A stretch of DNA of 64,000 nucleotides from Lateolabrax maculatus (GCA_031216445.1 CM062214.1:15282001-15346000), one strand, 5' to 3'. Positions 48,322 through 60,631 are shown, counted from the first letter of the stretch. Numbers and translations: made by a program. The notes: generated from the letters alone by a model not told the origin.

Positions 48322-48775
48322 TTAGCCTGGCATCGCCAAACTAGTTTGCAAATGCTTATTAGTCTGGAACCTCTCAGTTCATTATAGATTTCCAACGGGT
48401 GTTATGAACGGGCAGAGAAAACCAATAAGAGCAACGAAACGCTGTCCTGTCGCGTACGGCAACAACAACAACAACAACATCTCTTATCAACATAAATTTT
48501 GAGTGCCGTTCTTCTTCTTTTTAAAGAAGATTTACTGTCGAGTTTGTATATTACGGCTGCGATATCCGGCCATGGAACGCTGCGCATTGGCAGCAGCCAT
48601 CTTGGTTATTTACAAAGATGCTTGAACAACGCTATCTCACCCATCGTATTAAACGCGCTGTCTTTCAACGGGTCTGCCAGTACCAAGGAAATCAGTTTGA
48701 ATGGGACAGGGGCCAGACGTATCTGCCAGTGCAAATAAAACATGAGCTCACGGATTTGTCTGGTCCCTCGGCTAA
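48322..48775. mobile_element. TTAGCC-ended repeat, copy A (slc5a7 5' intron)
   Basis: Starts TTAGCCTGGCATCGCC and ends TCTGGTCCCTCGGCTAA, so the outer six bases are inverted repeats (TTAGCC/GGCTAA). The 3' half, from GGTTATTTACAAAGATGC to GGGGCCAGACGTATCTGCCA and a CATGAGCTCAC end, recurs in copy B at 49,866-50,060. An (AAC)n run lies at 48,461-48,478. Confidence 0.7.
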
Positions 48776-49415
48776 TTGATTTTGCTACTACAGAGGGTCT
48801 ATAAAATCAATCCAACAGGCATTTTAAACACATTTTACAATGACAAACTATACCAGTAACTTCCAGTTAGTCTTAGAGACACATCTGTTTATAGTCAGTG
48901 GGTCATGCTGACCTGCTCTTGGTAATCAGGAATCAGGTTTGATTTTCCATAGTTACTGCTCAACTACATATATATTTATTAAGTTTATTTAACTGAAGCA
49001 TTTCTTTCAAGGAAATTCTTCTGGCCCAGTCACAGCCTGTCAAGGTAAAGTTGGTTGAAAAGGGCTTATTGCTTTTCAATGGTGCTTCCTGGAGATGGCA
49101 AAAGACAATAGTACTAACTCTCATTGGGGGTTGTAGTGCCAGCACCATTGTTAAACTTTGTATTACAAAACAACAGCTGCTATTTTTTTTTTTTTTTTAT
49201 TATTCCTTCAGTGTGCTTTTTGTGCTTTATATGTTACAGATACAAATATCTTTTGTCATTGTACGGGAGATTCAGTCTGCAGTACCAAGCTACATATAAA
49301 TAAACATATAAATCTGATAAATATAAAATATATGCATTCCTTTGTAAAATGTCAAATATAAATATAACATATGTTAGTGTAATTGATGGACTGTGCATTG
49401 TGTAACCAGAGAACC

Positions 49416-52400
49416 ATGGCGGTGAATGTCCCTGGACTGGTGGCCGTAGTGGTTTTTTATATTGTCATCCTGGTAATTGGGATCTGGGCATCTCGAAAAT
49501 CCAAGAAAGTGGAGAAGACGTGTGCTGGCAGCAAGAGTGAAGTTACCATTGTCGGTGGCCGCAACATCAATGTTCTCGTCGGGGTTTTCACCATGACAGG
49601 TAGATCTTTTATTTTCATGTAATTTGGTAGTACTTGATGTGTATTCCTTTTTGTGTACACTCTGTGCTCCTTTCACGGTGTTTTGTTGCTCCATTCTTCT
49701 CTTGATTATTTTTCTGTGCTTTCCTTTTAGCAACATGGGTTGGAGGAGGTTACATTTTGGGAACTGCTGAGGCTGTTTATTCTCCTTCTCAAGGTCTCAT
49801 CTGGGCTATGGGGCCTCCCGCATATCTTATCAATTTTCTTTTGGGTAAGTATGTGTATTGGTGGCACCCTTCTCGGTTATTTACAAAGATGCCTGAACGA
49901 CGCTCCTCTGTGTCAGTCATCGTATTAAACCTGCACCATATATTAGATAAGCAGTTGTGATTGGCTCGCCACATACCTGTTCCGAGGAAATCTGTCTGAA
50001 TGGGAGAGGGGCCAGACGTATCTGCCAGAGCAAATAAACATGAGTTCACAGATACTCTTCAACAATAGTTTAGACAAGAAGACACCAAAAGCCATGCAGA
50101 AACAATTTACAGGACATAGATTCCTCTAAATGAATATGATTTGCACATAGCTGATTGGGTCTTGACACTGAGTTTGAGGTGTAAGTGTACGGCACACATT
50201 GTACTTTTATTTACTCATATGGTGCTAACAGCCCAAATGGCCAGCAGTCAGGTGATAATGTGCAACAGCCTTATTTTCCCTATCAAGGCTTCTTCACCCT
50301 CAGCAGACTGTTGGCCTATCTTGGCCTAAATACAGACATTCACACGTACATATACACACCTACAGACAATTTTAAACAACCTGCTCCTTCACGGTCTGTG
50401 GGAGGAATCCTTCCCAACAAAGGATTTGTACACAGACATTTTCCATCCAGTCAGATCGAAACTCATAATCTCTTTGCTGTGAGGTGACAGCACTAACAAC
50501 TGAGCCACTGTGTGAAAAAACGGATTTGAAGACATTTCAGCCCACAGCTAATTGGCTAAAGCAAATGGGAAATGTTTAACTATTTTATATGTAGGCTACT
50601 TTAACCTTAGGTTGCAACTAAAAGTTATTTTCATTTTTAATTAAACTGATTATTTCTTTGATTAATTATTTGGCAATGATTGTAACATGGCAGGAAAGGT
50701 GACATCTTTAAATGTCTTGTCTTTATATTATCATACAAGACAAAGAAAAACAGAAAATATTCACAGTTTGAGCTGGAACCAATCAATTTCTGCTGAAAAA
50801 ATTATCATGTAATTTATCGATTATCAAAATTGTTGCCAATGTTTCTCTGTTGTTTCTGTTGGACAACTAACTGAGTAATCAATTTTAGCTCTACTTTAAA
50901 TCATTAGAATATTTTTAATGAAAAAAACAATGAACATAATGACTATTTTTCTCTTTAACAGTTGGTTTATTTTCTTTGTATACTCCCTGTCTCTTAAGGA
51001 GGGTTATTTTTTGCAAAACCTATGAGGTCGAAGCGCTACGTGACCATGTTGGACCCATTTCAGCATCGCTATGGCAACATGTTTACTGTAACACTACTGC
51101 TTCCTGCTTTGGTCAGTGATATTTTGTGGGTGGCCTGCATCCTTGCTGCTCTGGGTAAGTAACACTTTGTGGCTAATCTTTATGTCTTTATATATTTACT
51201 TTAACAAGGCATCTTAACGCTATGATTCTGCCATAATCCACCACTTAACATTTTTGGATACCATCTCTGATTTAGTGTTCTGTGTGATTTGCAGGAGGAA
51301 CGATGAGCGTAATTCTTGGGCTGTCGTCTGCCCTCTCCATCATTATCTCGGCAGCTGTCTCCATCATCTACACATTTTTAGGGGGTCTCTACTCCGTTGC
51401 ATATACTGATATCATCCAGCTTTCCTTCATCTTTGTCAGCTTGGTGAGAAACAGAAGAAGCACAAAGGGAGAGAAATACTGAGGGAGGGCAATTAAGTAG
51501 TAAGTGAGTCTCTTCTCAGGCTGAGAAGAGCGAGGGAGAAGAATGGATGGAAGGCAACAGAAATAATGGGACTTAAATTAGATAGATAAAAACATTCATG
51601 ATGAAGTATTATACAGTATGTAAGTAATTCAATAGATGACTTGTTTTCAGTTTTGCTGTAACAGCTGGTTTTTTTTTCTCTGTTTCAGTGGCTCTGTATT
51701 CCTTTTTTGGTACTCAGTCCTGCAGTTACTGACCTCTCACAAGCAATCCACCTCAACCAATCAAATGTAAACTCGTGGATAGGAGAGTTGGAGCTGGCAG
51801 ATGCAGGAAAATGGGCGGATGAAATGCTGTTATTGGTTGGATTTTAAAATGTATTTTGTGTTACTGTGTGTGTAGTGGAGTTAGGCGTAAAATACCACGT
51901 CATTAGCTGTATCATTCCACACATGCAACCAAAGACTATACCATTTCTCTGGTATAGGCTTCCCATACAACCTGGAACACGTTTTAAATTCATAATTGGA
52001 GCTTTTCAGTCATGGGAAATTCTGGACAAAATTTAACAAAATGTCTCAGAAAATCAATCTTGTCTGTTATGTATGTGAACAAAAATGTCATCGTCTGACG
52101 ATACGACCTGTTACAACCCATGCAACTTTGTCTGATGTCTTTGTATCTGCTGGCAACTGATTAATCACAGCTCTGTTCGGGTACAAGGTGACACTGAAAT
52201 TGTGCGGCATCGTGTTAACTGAGTAAACTTAATTACTGAAATTGAAATTAGCTTTCCTCAAACTGGAAAGCTGGATTTGCAGCACAGGTGTTACTAATAA
52301 AATAAACGGTGGCTTTGTTCTGTTCAAGTGTCCCAGTAGGCCATGACAGTGTGACAGTGAGCTAGCATGCACAATACCAGGACCCTGAAACTGAAGCAGC

Positions 52401-54358
52401 TAAATGGTATTCAGCCATGATTCATTTTATAATTTACACCTGTGTTTTTCCTACTCTCAGAATGTCATCTGTAAAAAATATACTGAAATTTTAAATTCAG
52501 GATATGTTGAGGCAATTTAACTGGGCTGCTCTTTTAGGCTCAACAACTAACCTCACTGTTACTTTATGAAATCCTGTAGTTAGAATAGACTTTGAAGGGG
52601 GAAAAAAAGGGATGACTCTGTGTACATGTTTTTGTGTGTGCGCATGTGCAGCAAAGTTCAACAGACTATGCCTTTTTTCACACATTTTTGGCACAGCAGT
52701 TGTAGCTCCAGTGACATTTATGACAGTGGACATTTTGACTTGTCGTATCAGGAAAAGCACAGGAGCAACCACTAACACTGATGGTGGCTCTTTCCATTTA
52801 AAGGAAAGGTTCACAAGTTTTTATGTCAGTTTTAATACATATGCCCGTATGTACATTGAAATAGTTATAGGCGTTGTAATAATTCCTCCTGTCCATACTG
52901 GCAGTGAAAAGATCCCCACCTAATGTGATTCCAATGTAAGTAATGTAGGACAAAAACCCTATGAGGATTCAGGAGTCTAAGTAAGTCAAATCAAATGGGT
53001 ATATTCCAAAAGTACTTATTTTTAGTAGAAAATTCTCTTTGTGTTTCCCTGGACTATGATAGTAGTAATACAAAGAGGGAATTTAATACCAAATAGACAC
53101 ATTTTGGAATATACTCTCCTGATTTGTTAACTCAGACTGCTAAAGCCTCATATTAGCTGTGGCTGAGCTTTGGTGTGCATTTTAGCCAAGAACAAAGACT
53201 TTGGTTTTCCTCCCCCATCTCATACATGGAATCACAACAGCAGGGGATCTTTTTAGGGCCAGCATGAACAAGAGGAACATTCGTAGCGTAACTCTTACAA
53301 CTTACATTTGGGCATGTGAGCTTTGTTTTCAAGGATTCAAGTTTCTTTTATTGTCATTATACAATACCAGGATTGCATAATGAAATCCAGTTGTAAGACA
53401 GACTTGAAAAAGTGTGAGACTTTAAAGATGTGCTAGTAAGTCATACTAATAAGCCAACAAGCACAATACCAGGGCCTTGTTAAGTGGCACACATAAACGT
53501 AGTGAAGCCATTATTTCTTATCGATAAATCTGTGTTTGACCAGTCAAACCTTTTTCTGTGAGAAAAGTATTTTGTGAACTGCATAAATTGCCATGTTGTT
53601 GACAAAGTGTGGGTTTTTATGCGTGCATGTGTATGTTGTAGGCTTTGGGGGGACTGGCCTATCAAGCTCTATACCAGAGGATCCTCTCTGCAGCCTCCTC
53701 TGCTCAGGCTCAGGTGACCTGTTTTGCTGCTGCTGGCACAGTTTTTGTTATGGGAATCCCTTCCGTTGTCATTGGAGCAGTGGCTGCCTCTGCAGGTACA
53801 CATGAATGTAAACACAGACACTACACACACGTATTTTCAGTTAGACTAATTGATAAATACCATGATAAATGGCATGGGATGCATTTGTGTATGTATGTGT
53901 GTGTGTGAAAAATTGTGTGTGTTATATTCATAACTGGTTCGATTGGTTACTGATTATGGTGGCTGTTTTCAAAACATTTAGCTTCCTACTCCCCTGAGCT
54001 TGAATTTATAGTTTTATTTTTTGATGCCATCACTGTAATCTTAAAAGCTTCTTCCCCTCCCATTATTTATTTTCCTCTCAACCCTGTCTATCTCTTTCTA
54101 CCTCTATGTCTCCCCCTCTCTCTTTCTTTCCTTTACTCTAAGACTGGAACCAGACAGCGTATGGTCTACCCCCTCCTTTTGAGCGAGGGGAGGCAGGGAA
54201 GATCCTGCCACTGGCCCTGCAGTACCTAACGCCCACCTGGTTGTCAGTGTTAGGCATTGGTTCTGTGGCTGCAGCAGTCATGTCCTCCATGGACTCTGTG
54301 CTGCTGTCCTCAGCATCCATGTTCACACAAAACATATACAAGACGACTTTGAGGAAGA

Positions 54359-54400
<42 letters not shown>

Positions 54401-54976
54401 CGTTTAGCATTAAGCAAAGTAACTCCATTTTTATTGTCCTTTTCCTCTCTCTCCCTGCAGGCATCGGAGCGAGAGCTGCAGCGGGTGATCCGTGTTAGCG
54501 TGCTGATTGTGGGCCTGGCAGGAACAGGCCTGGCCTTCGGGGATGACAGTGTGTTCTCCCTCTGGCTGCTGAGCGGGGACCTCCTCTACTGCGTGATCCT
54601 CCCGCAGCTCGTCTGCGTGCTGCACTTCAGCTCTTCTAATAGCTACGGTGCTATCACTGGCTATGTAGTAGGACTGCTGCTGCGTGGGCTGAGTGGGGAG
54701 CCCCTTCTTGGGATCCCCGCTCTCCTCCTGTACCCCGGCTGGAGGGAGGAGAATGGAGTTATCACTCAGTACTTTCCCCACAGGACTCTGGCCATGCTTT
54801 CCTCTGTGATATGTATTATTACTGTGTCCTGGCTGGCGGAGCTAGGCTTCGGTCACCAACTAATTCCTCAGTCCTGGGATTTACTGAGGGTATTTGAAGA
54901 GAAAAAAGAGGCCGAAGGGGAGGAGGTACCTGTTCCTGGGGAGGAAAAAAACAACATCCTTAATACTAAATTCTAG
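49416..54976 (+). CDS. slc5a7: high-affinity choline transporter (SLC5A7/CHT1-like)
   Basis: Sodium- and chloride-coupled choline uptake at cholinergic terminals, rate-limiting for acetylcholine synthesis in the family. Exons: 49416-49599, 49731-49844, 50999-51154, 51295-51443, 51689-51835, 53642-53795, 54143-54360, 54461-54976; 1,638 bp, 545 aa against 580 in human CHT1. Signature runs match CHT1: [60 protein letters not shown] and AAVMSSMDS. About 13 membrane segments are apparent. It diverges in places, and the C-terminus is short, ending shortly after an acidic dileucine-like EKNNIL. This suggests one of the fish paralogues. The ATG is the first in-frame Met after the acceptor at 49409. 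Confidence 0.92.
49866..50060. mobile_element. TTAGCC-family repeat, copy B (5'-truncated, slc5a7 intron 2)
   Basis: Shares blocks with copy A in the same order: GGTTATTTACAAAGATGC, CATCGTATTAAAC, GAGGAAATCTGTCTGAATGG and GGGGCCAGACGTATCTGCCA, then CATGAGTTCACAGAT. It begins about 20 bp after an exon of slc5a7. Confidence 0.7.
50335..50515 (-). mobile_element. tRNA-headed SINE in slc5a7 intron 2
   Basis: On the minus strand the head reads CACAGTGGCTCAGTTGTTAG (A-box-like), then TGCTGTCACCTCACAGC and GTTTCGATCTG (B-box-like). The body contains the complement of GGTCTGTGGGAGGAATCC. This order matches the common teleost SINE whose head reads GGTGGCGCAGTGGTTAGCAC. It is diverged. Confidence 0.7.
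50611..50895. mobile_element. MITE with GTTGCAACTAA start in slc5a7 intron 2
   Basis: Begins GTTGCAACTAAAAG and contains AAATGTCTTGTCTTTATATT, AACAGAAAATATTCACAG and TATCGATTATCAAAATTGTT, ending AATTTTAGCTCTAC. As remembered, this is the order of a widespread percomorph MITE rich in CGATTA motifs whose two ends read GTTGCAACTAA and GTTGCAGCTCTA. Confidence 0.62.
53325..53410. mobile_element. LINE tail-like fragment in slc5a7 intron 5
   Basis: AAGGATTCAAGTTTCTTTTA followed by TTGTCATTATACAATACCAG, then ATAATGAAATCCAGTT. This resembles the TTTATTGTCAT...AATGAAAT tail of a teleost non-LTR element. It is short. Confidence 0.4.
54361..54398. repeat. (GT)n microsatellite that includes the slc5a7 exon 7 donor
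   Basis: About 19 GT units start at the first base of the intron, so the donor GT is the first unit of the repeat (AAG|GTGTGTGT). Confidence 0.95.
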
Positions 54977-57900
54977 GCTTTAGTACAATTTCAGCCAAAG
55001 TATACAAAAACTCCTTTTTATGCAAATTCCTACCAACCTTGTTCTCTGCACAGACTATTTACACACACTCTTACATGTACTGTATACGACACGTTTAATA
55101 CTGAATTATGTGCTTTATATGCAACAAAATGACCTGCAGTATGTTGAGAGTAATTCAGGGAAGCAGTTGAGACATGGTGGGTGTCTCTTTCTTACAGAAG
55201 AGGATTAAGGCCACATATGAAGACCTCAAGATTCTGATCTTAATGTCAGAATTACATTTTTGGTCCTAATCCTTTTAAAATGAACCTCTTTCCTCAATTT
55301 TTAATCATGGTTAAGACAAACATTTCCGTAGTTTCTTAATCTAGTCCTCTCCACTAAAACCTTTTCAGTAATTTAAATTCAGCCCAGCTGGTGTTATTTA
55401 ATTGTATATTCATTAGCCATTGTCATACTTTCAAAGAAGCAGTTTTGCCTCTTTGCATGTATGAAGCATTTTGGGAACAAAGCAATGCTATTGGAGATAC
55501 AATACCTGAGGTTAAGTGTTCCTCAGAAAGAATACTAACAGGAGCTGCCTGTTGATAAAAGTATTAACTATTATTTTATGTTTAAAGGGACCATCATTAA
55601 AGGACCATCAAGATATATAATTATAATTATCACTTGTTTTGTCGTTTCAAGGGATTTTCATAAAAGATGAAACAATCACAGTCTCAAACCTTTACATTTG
55701 ATAGAATCTGTGTCTCTTAATGTGTATTTTTTTGTGTGCAAAAGAGATAAAAAAAAAAGACAAAAGAAATGGCTCCTGAACACAAGCTACATACTCTAAA
55801 TGTTATATAGATTACTGTACACAGGATAAAGTGCCACAACTTTTTCTACTTTAACTTTAAATGAAAATGTAAAGTTTGTCACGTAGGGTATATAAGTACA
55901 TCGCCTAAAAGCATTTGCCTTTGTTGCCTTCAGAGCAATGATTTGATGTTCCAGTAATATTTACCTTAAGCTTCAACCACAATGCCACTGCAATGTCACC
56001 TTTGTAGCAGCAGAGGGCGACACTTACACACTGAAAGGACCTCAACAGACTGGATCTCGCGAGATGCTGCAGCTTGAAAGTAGAAACTAAGCCTTTTATT
56101 CACATGCGTTACACTTTGTTGGCCACGCACTTCATCTCAACATCATATGAGAAGACTTTCCAGCACATGCTCACGGTTCGATGACTCTATAAAGCAAATG
56201 TATCATCGAACCCAACGTAAAAAGTTATTTTCACCACCAATTATTCTCTCCAACAGACCGAATATTTTCTCCTTTCACACGCACAAACTTTTTATAAGAT
56301 TTAGTTATCAAGCTTCAAAAATACTGTATGTAAATGAACAAATAACAGGACTCTTCTGTAGTGATATTTTTTAATGATTTTTTATTAATGTAATATTTAA
56401 AACGAAAGTACCGTGCGAAACGTACTCATCAATATTTCTTTAAATGTTTTTAAATTCACTAACATAGACAAAGATCATGGATCATTTACTCTGATTCGTT
56501 TAATTTAAATGATGGAATATTTATTCCGATTGTCATAAATATAATACCCCCTTTCATTTCCATTTTTAAATTGCAATTACAATTTTTTTAAAATTGTTTT
56601 TATAATAAAATGACCAGGGAAATTCCACACGACAAACAGTCAGGTGAGTTTCAAAAGTAATACGACAAGATCCTTCCGATCAGAAACACTTTGTTGAACC
56701 ACTGAATTCCCCCTGGTCTCACGTCAGCTACTACGATGCAAAACGCACCTACATGTGACAGTGATGCTGGAAACCTGCATCCAGGATCAGAATGAATAGC
56801 GACGCCCACCGCACGCTGCGTGTATGGGATGAACGAGCGGTGGAGGTCGAGCCGGCGCTCCGCTGCTCACTGACGGATCCATGTCACGTTTTGCCTTGTG
56901 CCTGTGACGGCGGCGTGCAGTGCGACCTATCGTACAGCTCCGGTGCACAAAATACACTTCACGGTACTGAAGGTTTGAAAGTAGTCCCGTTCACTCCAGA
57001 GGCTGTAAATCCTTTTAATCTAATAAGAAAACACTACAAGATTGAGTTTTTTTTTTATTTTCTTTAATTTATATTAATAAAAGGAATTGTTCCTTTTTGG
57101 AATTAAAAAAACAACAACACAATGACATAAACCCAGTACAGAGTGTAATGATTGAGAGGGAGCAGTTCATACAACTCGTCTTTGTGGCGAGAAAAAATGT
57201 ACTGATAGTGGGTGTCATTATTTCCCCCTTAATACTGCAGTAACTTCATAGTTCTTTTATGGTTAGTAATTATACATTTCCATTTATTGTTTAAACACCA
57301 TTAAATCAACAGAATTATGTTAAATATATCTTTACAGACAATTTTACACAACTGATTTCATACTCCTAGGCAAGGTATTGAAGATTTGTAACAAGACAAA
57401 TCTACAATATTAAAAATAATTCAACATTAACCACTCCTCACAAATTGTGTGAAGAATCCCAAGATAGATGCATAGGTGCTTACTCCTGCGTTGCCCCAGA
57501 AACATACATATCAAATACACATACAGTATGAAATAAGAAAGTTGAATTCAAAATTGTCTTAATCGCCTGTAACTTACCTTTCTTTTACAATCCAACTATC
57601 AATGATGATTATTAAGCGATGGTTTAACCCCACAGTTTGTCCAAACTACACTGAAACTGTGTAATAAGTATTTAAACAGTAGTTTAACAGCAGCTTTTTT
57701 TTTCACTGCCTTGCTACAATAAAGAAAAAAAAATGACATGCTGTAATAATGTTTATTCATTCAAAAGAGTCACTGCCACATTTGTTGCCTCTTCACCTTT
57801 AGTATGCACAGTGTTGTTTAAATAAAGTCTCATGTGAACACAACATATTGTCATATCACCCTGTTCAAATGTAACTCATTTTCAATATTTTTGTTTCTTT

Positions 57901-59150
57901 TTGATGGTGACCTTGCACATGTTTTTCTTTTCTTTCTTTTTTTTTGACATATCAGAAAGTTAATAAAACTATTCTAATTTGAAAGGATGATGAGTGATAT
58001 TATATGCCGACGACAAATCAAGGTAAAATTCCTCAGAGTGAAACCTTCACATTTGTTGTGAGCGATATAATCCTTTTATCTCTTTCAAACACAAAGTTAT
58101 TCATTGGACAGCCTTGGAAGAAATAAATCTCAAACAGAGTGGTCTTGATATAGTTGATGTATTTCCCAACATTGTAAAATTTTACCTCGACTAACTTTGC
58201 TACAGCAGGACAGGCTGTAACATTTCTCCATCTTTGACTGAGACAAATACACCAGTCCTGACAGGATAAATCTCTCAGTTTTAAAAGTTTAGACAATTTT
58301 GTAACAGCCCTCCAATCACTTAGACACCCACATCATTTAAGACGGTGTGACAGTGACCCCTTACTGCAAAGCAATGTCCTTTTGAGACCCCTAGACCCCT
58401 TGTACACGGTTCGTATTGGTGATCAACCATTGAATAGATGATACCATATCTATGAGGCTGATAACCACTGATATCCCTCACTCAATAGAGGGATAATAAT
58501 CGAAGTGGGTGGTGTATGAGGTGTGAGCACTTCAGTTTCCCTTCTGAGACTTTGATTTTAGTATTTTTTTTAGAGGCTTGAAGATGTAAAACTAGTAAGC
58601 ATTTCACATGAAAAAAATCAAACAAAGAAACTCATTTGCGTTTATTTTGAATAGTGAAACGTGTCAAAATGAACTCCAGAAGAAATGATTGCAGCTTGCA
58701 TGTTTCAAATTTGGTAAAAAAAAAAAAAAGGGCCCCAGGTATTCGTCCTGCGACCCCCTCGTGGGGGGTCCCAACCCCCTCAGGTTGGGAACCACTGATT
58801 TAAGTGCTGTAACTCACTTGTGTGAGGAGAGAAACTTTACAGCCACCCTTAGTTGCTCCTCCCAACACATATTGAGCAATTCCCCTTGGTCTAATAATTG
58901 GAACCATTGACACATGAACATCTCTGGTCCAAGAGTGAGATCCATCCAGGGCTCCCTGGCACCGTGGAGAACAGATGAAGTTCCCTCTGTCTATATGCAG
59001 TACTGAAAGTTATACCACTGGGAATAAAGCTGCACCAGCATCTCCTAAACCCCTGCATGCACCCAGCTGGGGGTCTAACTGGCATTGCACCGTGCACCTT
59101 ATTTTTAATTTATTTTTTTGGGGGGGGGGTTGGTGTAGTGGATTTGGGAA
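54977..59150. other. slc5a7 3' flank and intergenic region before igf1r
   Basis: AT-rich, with no convincing exon. A CpG-richer patch at about 56,740-56,960 carries a 91-codon open frame with no recognisable motif. A short segment at 58,735-58,800 reads like the end of a dispersed hAT-type repeat (GGTTGGGAACCACTG). The polyadenylation site of slc5a7 was not pinned down. Confidence 0.5.
58735..58802. repeat. hAT-type terminal fragment (GTTGGGAACCACTG)
   Basis: The tract GACCCCCTCGTGGGGGGTCC followed by CAGGTTGGGAACCACTG matches the inverted complement of the CAGTGGTTCCCAAC terminus seen on many vertebrate hAT-derived repeats. The other end was not found. Confidence 0.45.
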
Positions 59151-59922
59151 TCCTGATCCACTCCGGTTCTTCCGCCCCGCTCCCTCTGCCACCTTATCCG
59201 TAGCACTGTGTGTTTCTGAGCGAGAGGGAGCCGACTCTTGTTTACAGCAGAGATTCCGCGGAGGAGCGGAGACCCGCAGCCTGCTTGGAAACCGAGGGCG
59301 AGCCGCACCATTACCAGCCCCTGGACACACACGCGACGGGAGATTTTGTTCCTCCTCTCAGCCCCGACTCTCTCTCTCTCTCTCTCTCGCTCTCGCTCTC
59401 TTTTTTTTTTTTTTCTTTCACGAGGAGAGAGGCAAAAAACGAGAAAAACACTCGCAAAAAAGGAGGGGGTGCAACTCCTCGGACACATCCTCCCCTCCCA
59501 CCCCGGTCCGAGGTGGTGTAGCTGCAGAGACCCGCTCTCTTGCGTGGCACAAGTCCGGTGCTTTTCTTTTTTTCCTTCTTCTGGCTCATCTCGGCTACAG
59601 GAGATAAGTCCGACCCGAGGAGCTGGAAAATTTGTTTTTTTTTTTTTAAAAAAAAGAGCGACTCCTCACTGCGGGCCGGGACCGACAGCCCGCCGCTGGC
59701 TGAATGGCATAGGCGGAAAAAAAAAAAGGGGGTTTTCATTCATTTTTTTTTTTTTTTTGATTTGTTTTGTTTTTTCGTTTTCGTTTTGTTTTTGTTTTTT
59801 GTTTTTTTATTAACCTTCGCAGCCACCACCCCTGTGGATCCGGACGTGTTTTCTGCCCCACTCCTCCCCGCACACTCAGTCATTCACACGGGGAGGAGGG
59901 GGGGGGTGGGGGGAGAGAGAGA

Positions 59923-59953
<31 letters not shown>

Positions 59954-60537
59954 GGAGAGATCCTTGCGAGCGACACTGGCGTTAATTTATCGCGGCGGCG
60001 GTGGAGGACGCCGCTCCTGACGCTCGGGGTGATATCTCTCCGTGTTGTTGTCGACGGGCCCGGTCGCACTGCTGTTTCCGAGAGAGAGAGAGATGGAGAC
60101 CGAAGACGGGGATCACCATCATGTGTCCAGTAAAATCACTGGCGTGTGTGCCGCACCAGCCGACGTCAAAGTGGATTGGCGAAAATAGCAGACTGTTTTA
60201 CTAATTTTTATTTTTTTTTTTTTGGGTCTCCTGTAAAGGAATTCCCACCCCGTAACGATTTCTACACATTTGTTTTTATCTTTTTTTTTTATCTTTAGAG
60301 CGAATCCCGGTAGGCAAGCAAACCACGCATTTGCAGGCTACCACAGAGTAGCCTCTCTGGGCTACATACACGTTTGTTTTTGCTTTTTTTTTTTTTTTCC
60401 CTTCATATTCTTCAGGATCCGGCGTGCGTAACCTTGTTTTTTATCTCCATTTCATCCCTGCCTTTTTTTTTTTTTTTTTTTGGAGGGTGGTGGGGGGGGG
60501 AGAGAGATTTTCGGAGAGCTGAATAATGTTAAGGAAC
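59150..60537 (+). promoter_or_regulatory. igf1r: igf1r promoter and long 5' UTR region
   Basis: CpG- and purine/pyrimidine-rich sequence with a (CT)n run (59368-59400), a (GA)n run (59913-59960) and several T tracts of 10-20 bases (near 59401, 59637, 59746, 60205, 60284, 60384 and 60464). It leads without a splice acceptor into the first coding exon. Mammalian IGF1R also has a long GC-rich 5' UTR. The transcription start was not located. Confidence 0.5.
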
Positions 60538-60631
60538 ATGAGATCTGACACACCGATGGGTAGCCCGACCTTGTTTTGGGGTTTGATGTTGTCTGTCTCC
60601 ACTATCTGCATCTGCTCCACACATGGAGAGA
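60538..60631 (+). CDS. igf1r: insulin-like growth factor 1 receptor, exon 1 (signal peptide; rest outside window)
   Basis: Receptor tyrosine kinase for IGF-1/IGF-2; only the signal-peptide exon is visible. It encodes MRSDTPMGSPTLFWGLMLS and a hydrophobic core ending STHGE, then a phase-1 donor A|GTAAGT at 60631/60632. Human IGF1R starts with a 31-residue stretch of equal length, with GSPT, WGL and the terminal GE in identical positions and the same exon end and phase. An in-frame ATG four codons upstream (60526) would add MLRN; 60538 is preferred because it aligns with the mammalian start. Synteny with cfap161 and cers3 (human 15q25-q26) agrees. No other exon is in the window, so the identification rests on this short match plus position. 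Confidence 0.75.

Noticed and set aside
49383..49415. Upstream in-frame ATG for slc5a7 at 49383
   Set aside because: It lies before a good splice acceptor at 49409, so it is intronic. Alignment to CHT1 starts at 49416.
56792..57067. 91-codon open frame in the slc5a7-igf1r spacer
   Set aside because: No recognisable domain, no homologue remembered, no splice context, and it ends in a polyT-derived Phe run.
58975..60204. Several overlapping long frames on both strands (up to 210 codons) before igf1r
   Set aside because: They read through GA, CT and T tracts in a GC-rich leader and contradict each other by frame. They are not supported as genes.
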